From DALYJJ01 sp031969915 (GTDB lineage: Bacteria > Acidobacteriota > Terriglobia > Bryobacterales > Bryobacteraceae): 21,617 nt of DNA. Positions 9,792 through 16,946 of this stretch are shown here, piece after piece. The stretch is from assembly GCA_031969915.1 (NCBI GenBank), contig DALYJJ010000107.1, positions 1 to 21,617 of the forward strand. Direction: 5' to 3'. The number at the start of each line of letters is the position of its first letter. Position 1 is the first letter of the stretch. The notes under the pieces are model-generated. The model was given only the letters and a program-made list of their open reading frames with translations. It was not told the origin of the DNA and did not search any database. Position numbers and translations under genes: made by a program.

Positions 9792-11176
9792 GGGGCCTCG
9801 CCTTCCGGCTTGGCGCGGCGGCGGTCGATGGCGGCTTTGGCGAGGCGCGCGTAGTCGGCGAGGTTCTCGCGCTGGAGCCGGGTGTAATTACGGTCGTGGA
9901 TGCGGCGGCGCGCGACGACCTGGTCCACGTGAGCCTCTTCAAGTCCGGCGGCCCGCGCCCGGGCGACCCAATCGATGAACTCGCCGGCGCGCAGCGATTC
10001 GGCGAAGGGTCCGGTGCGAATCCAGGCGCCGCGGCGGAACAGACACGCGGAAGGGAACTGGCCGGACTGCGGGAGGCGCGCGACGCCGGAGGCGTGATCG
10101 AACTGCTCCACCCAGCCGTAGACGATGTCCGCGCCGGGGTTGTCGCGGAAGCAGGCGAGTTGGCGTTCCAGCTTATCGTCCAGCCAGAGGTCGTCGGCGT
10201 CGAGGAAGGCGATGAGCGAGCCCCGGGCGGCGTTCACGCCGCGATTGCGAGTCGCGCTGACGCCTTGATGAGCGGCGGGCAGGAGGCGGACCCGGTCGCC
10301 GAACCCGGCGGCGATGCGGAGGCTGCCGTCGGTGGAGCCGTCGTCGGCGACGATGATCTCATCGGGGGCCATGGTCTGCGCCAGGACGCTCTGGATGGCC
10401 TGGTGGAGAAAGCGTTCGCCGTTCCAGACGGGAATGACCACGGAGATGGTGGGCGCGGCGAACTCGTCGAAGCTGTTCCAGGGCGCGAGCGGAGCGGTGA
10501 GGCCGGCGGCGCGGCGGCGGCGGATGGAGCGCATGAGTGCATCCTGCATGCCGAGACCTGTGGGAGCGGGGCCGGCGGTCATGCCGCCGGGGTGGATGCG
10601 GTACTCGAGCGTGACGTCGCGCAGAACCACCAGGGGGAGGTCCTTCTCGCGGACGCGGAGGAAGAAGTCGACGTCCTCGGCGAACCGCAAGGACTCATCG
10701 AGCGGGCCGGCGCGGTCGAAGACGCCGCGGCGATAGAGCCCGGCGCCGAGGTTGATCATGGGCAGGCGGGCGTCGGGCGTTTCCCAGTTCAGGTCAGGGA
10801 GCGCGGAGCCGGGCTCGGGGCGCCAGCGGACGCGGCCGTGAACCACTTGCAGGGCGGGGCGGAGGGCCATCCAAGTGAGTTGGAGGCGCAGCTTGTAATC
10901 GGGCCACCAGTCGTCGGAATCGAGCAGGGCGATGAAGTGGCCGCGGGCGGCGCGAATGCCGGCGTTGCGGGCGGCGGACGGCCCCCGGCAGGGTTGGCGG
11001 AGGACGGTCACCCCCGGCTGTTGCTCCGCCCAGGCGGGCGAGCCGTCGGTGGAGCCGTCATCGACCACGATGATCTCGAGGTCGCCGGCCTGCTGGCGGG
11101 CGACGCTCGCCAGCGCCTCGGGAAGGAACGGGAAACCGTTGTGGCACGGGATGACGACGCTGACGAGCGGATCCAT
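9788..11176 (-). CDS. Glycosyltransferase with two GT2 domains in one chain
   Basis: This 462-residue cytoplasmic protein contains two family-2 GT-A domains in tandem. The first (residues 1-210) begins PLVSVVIPCHNGFPFL, has VVDDGSTDGS at 37-46, the DxD metal site LLDSDDWW at 84-91, and the acidic pair RFAEDVDFF near 164-172. The second (about 242-435) begins PTISVVIPVWNGERFL, has VADDGSTDGS near 276-285 and FLDADDLW near 324-331. It ends with GEFIDWVARA, where the usual Glu-Asp pair is replaced by Glu-Phe. The donor and acceptor sugars are unknown. Nine bases separate it from the kinase gene and its stop overlaps the ABC gene start (ATGA). Glycosyltransferases of this kind are often found next to HprK-related kinases. 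Confidence 0.9.
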
Positions 11177-11185
11177 GGTGGTTCG

Positions 11186-12241
11186 TCAGCCCCGGAGGAG
11201 CCTCAGGATGGCGGCGGGGATCTGCGGGAGATCGACGCCGGCGTTGAGCCGGTAGACGGGCAGGGCCCGCACGAGCTTCGATACTTTGCGCATGATCAGC
11301 GCGGAGTCCTCGGCCAAGTGGAGGATGGTGGTGGGAGCGATGGCAGCGAGGGCGTCCATGGGACGCGCCGGGACGATGGTGGTGTCGCGGAGGCCGGTGA
11401 CTTTGGGCAGCAGGATGGCGCGGAGGGGGAAGCCGGCGGTGAGTTTGGCGGGGCAGTGGCGAACGAGGAAGGTCATGGCTTTCTCGCCGTTGGCGAGGCC
11501 GCCAGGATTGGCGAGAAGGGGGCGCAGGAAGGGCAGGCGATCGAGATTGTCCGCTTCCACTTTCGCGGCATTGTAGAGGCTGTAGGCGTGCGGGGTTTCG
11601 CAATCCGCGGCAATGTAGTCGTCGCCGGCGTAGAGCAAGTCCGAATCGAGGCAGGCGAGGGTGGTGGTCGATTTGCCCGAGCCGCTGAGGCCGGCGATGA
11701 GCACGCCGCCATCGGGGAGTCCGGCGGCTCCCGCGTGCAGGGGCTGGAGCGGGGTGGCGGCGGACCAGAAGTGCATCAACAGGCGCATGGGAAAACTGCG
11801 CTCCCACCAGGGGAGGTAGGCAAGTTTGGGCAGCCAGTAGAGGCCGCGGCGGAGGTCGCGGTCGTAAGCGGTGAGGATGTCGACGCCCGGTTCGTAGTGG
11901 AAGCGGAAGCGGCCTTCGCTGAAGCCGAGGATGCGGCCGCGGGTCCAGTAGCGGTCGTTGGTCCATGGGGGCGGCGGCATGGCGGTGGCGGGATGGTCGT
12001 TGGTGAAGAGATGGACGGTGAGGGCGGGGGGCTCCCGTTCGGGGATCAGCAGATGCGACCAGGCGGGGAGGAGCGCGTCCGCCAGGGCGGCGGTGGCGAA
12101 ATGGAAGCGGGCGGCGGCGGGGCCGGCGGAGACGTGGACGGTGGGAGCGCCGGGCTCGCGGGCGCGGTCGAAGGCGGCGAGGGCGGCATCGAAGAACGAC
12201 GCGCCCGCGGCCTCCGTTAGTGCACCGGCCGTTTGGGCCAT
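11186..12241 (-). CDS. HprK-related kinase
   Basis: This 351-residue protein is related to the catalytic domain of HPr kinase/phosphorylase. Residues 1-165 are a variable N-terminal domain. Residues 166-351 are the kinase-like part: LHAGAAGLPDGGVLIAGLSG leads into Walker A GLSGSGKST (184-192), and YAGDDYIA near 204-211 is the acidic metal-binding strand. VGRHPr-type features of a sugar phosphotransfer system are absent nearby, so the substrate is unlikely to be HPr. The C-terminus (RLNAGVDLPQIPAAI) is typical of these homologues. The paeninodin locus is a known case in which an HprK homologue phosphorylates a lasso peptide. The start at 12241 lies inside the PqqD-like gene (25-base overlap) and follows GAGG, so the two genes are likely co-translated. 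Confidence 0.88.
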   Translation of the reverse strand: MAQTAGALTEAAGASFFDAALAAFDRAREPGAPTVHVSAGPAAARFHFATAALADALLPAWSHLLIPEREPPALTVHLFTNDHPATAMPPPPWTNDRYWTRGRILGFSEGRFRFHYEPGVDILTAYDRDLRRGLYWLPKLAYLPWWERSFPMRLLMHFWSAATPLQPLHAGAAGLPDGGVLIAGLSGSGKSTTTLACLDSDLLYAGDDYIAADCETPHAYSLYNAAKVEADNLDRLPFLRPLLANPGGLANGEKAMTFLVRHCPAKLTAGFPLRAILLPKVTGLRDTTIVPARPMDALAAIAPTTILHLAEDSALIMRKVSKLVRALPVYRLNAGVDLPQIPAAILRLLRG

Positions 12242-12633
12242 CCGGCCTCGTCGACGTCGTGGATCGGATCGAGCTGGATGAGGTCGGCCATGTCGCCGAA
12301 TTTCTCGAGCGCGGGGGGCTCGAAGGGGCCGGGAGGGGGAGTGAAGCCGTTGGTGGGTGGGGGCGGTCCGTCGGACTCCAGGATCAGGCCCTCGGCCGCA
12401 AGAGCTTCGACGAACAGGGCGATCCGCTGCCGGGCGTCCGGGGGGTCTACCGCCTGGGCGGCGAACAGATCGGCGAGCGGCGCACCGGAGAGGCCGTGTT
12501 CGAGAGCGCTCCAGATCGCGACGGCGCTGCCGCCAAGGCTGTAGTAGTTGCCGGTTTCCAGGTGGACCAGGACGGCCTCGTGATCGAATTGTTCGGACAC
12601 GACAGCCTTCCGGTTGATCGCGTAGGACTTCAT
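12217..12633 (-). CDS. PqqD-like RRE protein with proline-rich linker and acidic C-terminal tail
   Basis: This 138-residue protein is the first gene of the operon. Residues 1-87 form a PqqD-like winged-helix domain (FDHEAVLVHLETGNYYSLGG, then IWSALEHGLS and a C-terminal helix). In RiPP systems this domain binds leader peptides. Residues 88-107 are a flexible Pro-rich linker (GPPPPTNGFTPPPGPFEPP). The last 31 residues include LEKFGDMADLIQLDPIHDVD and end GWPKRPVH. Ordinary PqqD proteins are about 90 residues, so the tail is an addition. It may bind the kinase, or it may itself be modified. I recall similar tails on PqqD-like proteins beside HprK homologues, but cannot check this here. The start at 12633 is the only ATG giving the full domain. 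Confidence 0.85.
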   Translation of the reverse strand: MKSYAINRKAVVSEQFDHEAVLVHLETGNYYSLGGSAVAIWSALEHGLSGAPLADLFAAQAVDPPDARQRIALFVEALAAEGLILESDGPPPPTNGFTPPPGPFEPPALEKFGDMADLIQLDPIHDVDEAGWPKRPVH

Positions 12634-12650
12634 ACAAACGGAGATAGACG

Positions 12651-12656
12651 ATTGTA
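12651..12656 (-). promoter_or_regulatory. Candidate -10 box for the PqqD/HprK-related operon
   Basis: TACAAT on the minus strand (five of six matches) ends 17 bases before the PqqD-like ATG. No convincing -35 box or ribosome binding site is visible. The 133-base region upstream of the operon otherwise contains only the terminator of the preceding gene and no ORF that could be a precursor peptide. Confidence 0.35.
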
Positions 12657-12723
12657 ACTGGTTCGTTGTCGGCTTTGGTATCGGACCAATACTAGGAAGA
12701 AAGGCTTGGGCCGCGCGGGGTGG

Positions 12724-12766
12724 GTGGGTGAAATAAACCAGGAAACGTCTCGTCCGTCCCCGGTTT
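12724..12766 (-). terminator. Terminator hairpin, copy 1 of a 43-bp repeat
   Basis: It begins immediately after the stop codon of the aminotransferase-fold gene. On the minus strand AAACCGGGGA pairs with the downstream TTTCCTGGTTT over ten base pairs (two of them G-U). A bulged U and two more C-G pairs follow around the loop GACGAGA. The tail is ATTTC. This looks like an intrinsic terminator. The sequence is identical over 43 bases to 14022-14064. Confidence 0.65.
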
Positions 12767-13963
12767 TCAGAGGGCGGCGGCGATGGTTTCGATTTCTTTG
12801 GGGGTGTTGTAGATGTGCGGGGAGAAGCGGATGCCGCTGGCTTCGCCGGCCGGGGTCAGGGCGACGGCCAGCGCGAGGCGGGCCCAGAGACGGTCGTGGA
12901 GAGCCTTGAGATCCTTGCCGGGAAAGTTGACTTTGATCACGGGGCCGGTGAGGGCGGGGTCGCCGGAGCCGCGGACTTCGGCGCCGGGGAGGTTGCCGAG
13001 CGCTTTGCGGAGGCGGTCCGCCAGGAAGCGGGCGCGGGCTTCGATTGCGGCGGGGCCCAGGGTTTCCAGGAAATCGAAGGTCCGCTCCATCGCCTTCAGA
13101 CGCGGGTCGTCGCGCTGGCCCAGCAGTTCGAACCGGCGGATGCCTTTGCCGTCGTCGGTCCAGTAGCCGTGGCTGAGGATCGAGGGCGAGACCTGCTCCA
13201 GGCGTTCGCGCTTCAGGTACAGGATGCCGCTTTCGAGAGGTCCCATCGGCCACTTGTGCATGCTGCCGGTGAACGAGTCCATGCCGAGGGCGTGCAGGTC
13301 GAGGTTCATCCAACCGAAGGTCTGGGCGCCGTCGACGTGGAGCCACGCGTTGTGGCGGCGGGCGAGTTCGGCGAGGCCGTGGACGGGGTACATCAGGCCG
13401 GTGACGTTGGTGAAATGGGAGACGGCGATGACGCGGGTCTTCGGCGTGACGCGCTGGGCGAGGGAGTCGAATAGTTCCGAGGGGGAGCGGGCGCCGATGG
13501 GGACCGGGGCGGTGACCAGGACGGCTCCGGATTGGCGGGTGCGGAGCTTCCAGCTATCGCTGTTCGACGGGTGGTTGTGAGCGGTGATCAGCACTTCGTC
13601 GCCGGGTTTGAGCCGGAGGCCCTGGGCGATGAGGTTGTTGCCTTCGCTGGTGTTCCGGAGGATGGCGATCTCTTCGGCGTCGGTCTTCAAGTAGCGGGCG
13701 GCGCGAGCGCGGACGGTCTCGGCGAGGGTCTTGTACTGTTCGCGATTCTGGAAGGAGGGGTCGGCCTGAAAGTCACCGAGCGTTTGCAGGTACTGGCGCC
13801 AGACGGAGGAGGGGGCGGGCGCGATGTTGGCGGCGTTCATGTAGAGGAGGCCGTCCTTGAGGGGAAACTCTTTGCGAATCAGGTCCCAGTTCGGCGTGGC
13901 GGCGGCGCGGAGTTGCGGCGCGGCGAGCGCGGTAGTGATCAAGGACCGGCGGGTGAGTTCCAT
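12767..13963 (-). CDS. Tat-exported class V aminotransferase-fold PLP enzyme
   Basis: This 398-residue protein belongs to the PLP-dependent class V family (isopenicillin-N epimerase/cysteine desulfurase-like). The N-terminus MELTRRSLITTALAAP is a twin-arginine signal, so the folded, cofactor-loaded enzyme is probably exported. Residues about 90-125 bind the cofactor phosphate region (RNTSEGNN, AHNHPSNSDSW). HVDGAQTFGW near 208-217 carries the Asp that contacts the pyridine ring. GSMHKWPMGPLESG near 232-245 carries the Schiff-base Lys. The substrate is unknown. The start at 13963 begins the Tat signal and follows GAGG by 5-6 bases; an upstream in-frame start would bury the signal. It ends directly against the repeated terminator. 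Confidence 0.85.
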   Translation of the reverse strand: MELTRRSLITTALAAPQLRAAATPNWDLIRKEFPLKDGLLYMNAANIAPAPSSVWRQYLQTLGDFQADPSFQNREQYKTLAETVRARAARYLKTDAEEIAILRNTSEGNNLIAQGLRLKPGDEVLITAHNHPSNSDSWKLRTRQSGAVLVTAPVPIGARSPSELFDSLAQRVTPKTRVIAVSHFTNVTGLMYPVHGLAELARRHNAWLHVDGAQTFGWMNLDLHALGMDSFTGSMHKWPMGPLESGILYLKRERLEQVSPSILSHGYWTDDGKGIRRFELLGQRDDPRLKAMERTFDFLETLGPAAIEARARFLADRLRKALGNLPGAEVRGSGDPALTGPVIKVNFPGKDLKALHDRLWARLALAVALTPAGEASGIRFSPHIYNTPKEIETIAAAL

Positions 13964-13974
13964 GGGTACCTCAA

Positions 13975-13980
13975 ATGATA
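13975..13980 (-). promoter_or_regulatory. Candidate -10 box overlapping a hairpin tail
   Basis: TATCAT on the minus strand (five of six matches to TATAAT) lies 11 bases before the aminotransferase-fold ATG. It sits directly in the T-rich tail of the hairpin at 13981-14017. If both are real, the end of one transcript and the promoter of the next share the same few bases. Confidence 0.3.
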
Positions 13981-14017
13981 AACGGCGCCGGGCCAGCATC
14001 TGCCGGCCGGCGCCGTT
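13981..14017 (-). terminator. Inverted repeat, second terminator-like hairpin
   Basis: Eleven-base perfect arms (AACGGCGCCGG at 13981-13991 and its complement at 14007-14017) flank a 15-base loop. On the minus strand the hairpin is followed by TATCATTTG. It lies downstream of the repeat terminator of the secreted-protein gene and so would act as a back-up terminator. Alternatively it could be a regulatory hairpin just upstream of the aminotransferase-fold gene. Confidence 0.5.
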
Positions 14018-14021
14018 GGGA

Positions 14022-14064
14022 GTGGGTGAAATAAACCAGGAAACGTCTCGTCCGTCCCCGGTTT
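14022..14064 (-). terminator. Terminator hairpin, copy 2 of a 43-bp repeat
   Basis: It is identical over 43 bases to 12724-12766 and in the same orientation. It overlaps the last two bases of the TAA stop codon of the secreted-protein gene. The fold is the same: AAACCGGGGA pairs with TTTCCTGGTTT around the loop region GACGAGA, with an ATTTC tail. Confidence 0.65.
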
Positions 14065-15691
14065 AATTGCAGGTGCTGAGTTTGAAGGAGGCGATGTAGG
14101 TGCTCCAGTTGAAGCTGCCGTCCGAGGGGATGAACTGGGTGGTGAAGACCATCTGGCAGCCGTCCACCGGGTCCACGCTGATCGTGCTGTAATCGCCCCA
14201 GCGCGACAGGGTACCGGTCTGCGAGCCTGGGCCCACCAGGAGCGAGTTCTCGGCGCCCAGGGTACCGGCGGGATCGGCGGGCCCCCGGAAGGCGTACCGG
14301 ATGCTCGGCTTGATGGAGGAACTGGAGACGTTGTAGCCGATGGCGATGCCGCCGGTCTTGTCCATCGCGGCGCTGCCCATCCAACGATAGTCGGATGTCG
14401 GGGCGTAGGTTCCTTGCTGGGAAAGAACCGGCGTGGCGGTAGAGACGTTCTGGCCGCTCGCATTCGTCAACACGTACCAGCGCACGCCGGAGGCGTTGTT
14501 CGCGGTGACGGAGTGGTTCACCAGCAGGCGTTCGGAGCCGCCGAAATTGCGGTAGCTCAGCCGGTACATGAGGCGGTCCGCCAGAGAGTCGAGCGTCCGC
14601 GTGGTGCCCTGCTGCGGGATGCAGGTGCCGCCGCCGCAGGCGCGCGTGAACGCCGCCACGCCGGAGACGGCGGTGGGGCCGCTCAAGGTCGCGGTGGCGT
14701 TACTCCAGTTGACGGTGAAGCGGAACGACAGAAGCTGGCTGGAAGAAATGCTGAGCAGCGGATTCGCGGTTCCGACGGGCAGCGTGGTGCCCTCCAAGTC
14801 GGCGGGAAGCAGGCTGGCCGCGCTGGTGGTGGTGGCGCAGGCCTGGCGGGCGGCGCCGCCCACCAACATCTGGGCGCGCTCGAAAGCGCAGACGCGGTTG
14901 CCACTGAAGGTCCGGCCGTTGCGGAACATGTTGTAGGTGATGTAATACGCGTTCGGCCAGACGCCCATCTTGGGATAGTCGTTGAAGTCGCGGCCGTAGG
15001 AATAGGCGTAGCGATAATAGGTGCCCGTAGGATCAGGGCCGGTGGAAACCGCGACGCACTGGGTGTAGGGCTGCGCGGAGACCGCGAACTGGGTCAGAAT
15101 CCAGCGGTCGGCGAGTTGGTCGTACTGCACGATCGGATCGCCGTCGTTGTCGGATTCGCAACGGCCCCCGAAACCCGACCAAATCACGTTGCCGTTCTTC
15201 GGGAAACCGGAAACCAGGTTGAACGCAGTGATCTGATTGCTCGCGTCACGGGTCAAGGTGTAGACCGAGTAGCGGAGGTTGACCCACTGCACGTAATGGT
15301 TCGGGCCGAGGTCGCCGGTGGTGTCGGGCGGCGCCACTCGCGCATTCGGGTCCACCGGAGTGCCCGTGGTCGCGGCCGCGGTGGGAATCGAAGCGGTGCG
15401 AATTGGGCCCGTGCCGCCGGCGGCGAGGGGGTCAGTGAACGGCGCGTTGGCGTTGCCCACGTCAAACGGCCGGCCGGGTTCGAAGTCGCGGCCGCCGCGG
15501 GGCGGAGTCGTCGGACGGCGGTCCGGCAGGTCGCGAAGGGCGGCCGGCATGCGGTCCACCTTGTCGGGGAGGCTGATTTCGGCCCGATGCTCGGCGGACA
15601 TCACGTCGCCGCGGCCCTGAGCGAGGGCGAGGGCGGGCACGAAAGCGATCATTGCGGACACGGCCGCTCGGGAACCCAGATGGAGGCTCAT
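14063..15691 (-). CDS. Large secreted protein of unknown function, probably beta-rich
   Basis: This 542-residue protein has a signal peptide (residues 1-25, ending PALALAQG), so it is exported. After a charged, proline-rich segment (about 30-90) comes a folded region. It starts near PPDTTGDLGPNHYVQWVN and is rich in aromatic residues and repeated WxxxGxxx-type strands (VQYDQLADRWILTQF, VWPNAYYITYNMF, DYRWMGSAAMDKTGGIAIGY, LSRWGDYSTISVDP), which suggests a beta-propeller-like fold. Cysteines occur in likely disulfide pairs, fitting an oxidising compartment. I do not recognise a catalytic motif. The ATG at 15691 begins the signal peptide; an in-frame start at 15733 would add 14 residues and spoil it. 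A TTGACT/CATACT promoter lies directly upstream. Confidence 0.75.
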   Translation of the reverse strand: MSLHLGSRAAVSAMIAFVPALALAQGRGDVMSAEHRAEISLPDKVDRMPAALRDLPDRRPTTPPRGGRDFEPGRPFDVGNANAPFTDPLAAGGTGPIRTASIPTAAATTGTPVDPNARVAPPDTTGDLGPNHYVQWVNLRYSVYTLTRDASNQITAFNLVSGFPKNGNVIWSGFGGRCESDNDGDPIVQYDQLADRWILTQFAVSAQPYTQCVAVSTGPDPTGTYYRYAYSYGRDFNDYPKMGVWPNAYYITYNMFRNGRTFSGNRVCAFERAQMLVGGAARQACATTTSAASLLPADLEGTTLPVGTANPLLSISSSQLLSFRFTVNWSNATATLSGPTAVSGVAAFTRACGGGTCIPQQGTTRTLDSLADRLMYRLSYRNFGGSERLLVNHSVTANNASGVRWYVLTNASGQNVSTATPVLSQQGTYAPTSDYRWMGSAAMDKTGGIAIGYNVSSSSIKPSIRYAFRGPADPAGTLGAENSLLVGPGSQTGTLSRWGDYSTISVDPVDGCQMVFTTQFIPSDGSFNWSTYIASFKLSTCN

Positions 15692-15700
15692 GATTCGTCC

Positions 15701-15730
15701 AGTATGGGCGTCGAAAATGTTACAAGTCAA
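15701..15730 (-). promoter_or_regulatory. Candidate sigma-70-type promoter for the secreted-protein gene
   Basis: On the minus strand TTGACT (15725-15730) and CATACT (15701-15706) are separated by 18 bases. The -10 box ends 9 bases before the ATG at 15691, so the leader would be only a few bases. This is the best paired -35/-10 candidate in the window. Confidence 0.45.
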
Positions 15731-15785
15731 CACGGTTTATTCATTAATCCCGCGAATAAATGTCGTAGGAACGGCGGCGATGGGT

Positions 15786-16922
15786 CTACAGCGAGGCGAC
15801 GAGCGCGGCCAGCAGCGCCGTACGGTCCGGGATGCGATCGATCAGGATGCTCTCGTTCGGAGCGTGGGCGCCTTCGCCGACCGCTCCGATGCCGTCCAGC
15901 GTGGGGCAGAGCGGGGCGGTGAAGTTGCCATCGGAGCCGCCGCCGGTCGAAGACTCCTCGAGTTCGACGCCCGCCTCGCGGGCGAGGGACTGCGCCTTTC
16001 GGAAGAGCGCCACTACGCCCTTGCTGCGTTCCATCGGGGGCCGGTTCAGACCTCCGGTCACGGTCAGTTTGCAGCGCTTGTCGATGGGCTTCAGGCCGCG
16101 GAATTTGCGGTCGAGGGCGACGGCGTCTTTCAGACGGGGAACGCGCATGTCGACTTCCGCGGAGGCCTGCGCGGCCACGACGTTGCTGCGGGTTCCACCG
16201 GAGATCACGCCGGGATTCACGGTGATTCCGCGGGCCAGATCGGTGAACGAAGCGATGCGTTCCAACTGGCGGGCGAGTTCGAGGATGGCGCTTGCGCCGG
16301 CGGCGAAATCGACGCCCGAATGCGCGGCGATCCCCTCCACGCTCACGGTATAGCCGCCGATTCCCTTGCGCGACGTCTTGTGTTTACCCGCCAGCCCGGT
16401 GCCGGGCTCGACCACCAGCACGGCCAGGCTCTGGCGGGCGGCCTCTTCGGTGAGCGGGCGCGAGGAGTGGCTGCCGACCTCCTCATCGGAGTTGAGCTGG
16501 AGAACCACCTTGCGGGCGATGGGAACATCGAGTTCGATGAGAGCGCGCATCGCGGTGACGAAGAACGCCACGCCGGCCTTCATGTCGAGCACGCCCGGCC
16601 CCCACAGCCGCCCGTCCGCCTGGCGCCAGGGCATGGTCTTGAGAGTGCCCACGGGCCACACGGTATCGCTGTGTCCGAGCGCGAGAATCTGGCCCTCCTT
16701 GCGCCGGCCGGGGAGCTTGAATTCGGCGCGCACATGCCGTCCGTATGGGCCACCTTTGAAGGTCTTCACCTTCGCGATGGGAGCGATCTCAGCGGCGAGG
16801 AGATCCACGTAGCGGTCGACGGCCGCGCGGTCGTCGCTGGGCGATTCGCACTCCACCAACTGGCGGAGCAGCGCGATCAGGCGAGGCTGGTTCTCGTTCA
16901 CGTACGGCAGGAATTGGCGCAT
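15786..16922 (-). CDS. M20 family zinc metallopeptidase (carboxypeptidase G2-like)
   Basis: This 378-residue hydrolase of the M20 family resembles glutamate carboxypeptidase. The family motifs that place the di-zinc ligands and catalytic acids are present in order: GHSDTVWP near 83-90, GVLDMKAG near 110-117, NSDEEVGS near 144-151 (catalytic Glu), VVEPGTG near 170-176 and GAHAPNES near 347-354. Between them is the dimerisation domain (KGIGGYTVSVEGIAAHSG). TGGGSDGN near 316-323 also matches. No signal peptide is visible, so it is likely cytoplasmic. It could release amino acids from N-acyl or gamma-glutamyl conjugates; the substrate is not determined. The ATG at 16922 follows an AT-rich TATTAT box by 8 bases and is divergent from fabZ. 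Confidence 0.9.
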   Translation of the reverse strand: MRQFLPYVNENQPRLIALLRQLVECESPSDDRAAVDRYVDLLAAEIAPIAKVKTFKGGPYGRHVRAEFKLPGRRKEGQILALGHSDTVWPVGTLKTMPWRQADGRLWGPGVLDMKAGVAFFVTAMRALIELDVPIARKVVLQLNSDEEVGSHSSRPLTEEAARQSLAVLVVEPGTGLAGKHKTSRKGIGGYTVSVEGIAAHSGVDFAAGASAILELARQLERIASFTDLARGITVNPGVISGGTRSNVVAAQASAEVDMRVPRLKDAVALDRKFRGLKPIDKRCKLTVTGGLNRPPMERSKGVVALFRKAQSLAREAGVELEESSTGGGSDGNFTAPLCPTLDGIGAVGEGAHAPNESILIDRIPDRTALLAALVASL

Positions 16923-16929
16923 CGGCTGT

Positions 16930-16936
16930 TATAATA
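16930..16936. promoter_or_regulatory. Shared bidirectional -10 box between the M20 peptidase and fabZ genes
   Basis: The only AT-rich patch in the 24 bases between the two divergent start codons reads TATAAT on the plus strand (16930-16935, 11 bases before the fabZ ATG). On the minus strand it reads TATTAT (16931-16936, 8 bases before the peptidase ATG). Neither side has a good -35 box. The geometry implies that both transcripts have almost no leader. Confidence 0.45.
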
Positions 16937-16946
16937 GCGATTCTCC

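Noticed and set aside
12724..14064. The two 43-base copies as a CRISPR array or attachment-site pair
   Set aside because: There are only two copies, 1.3 kb apart, with ordinary genes between them, and each folds as a terminator at a stop codon. No integrase or cas gene is present.
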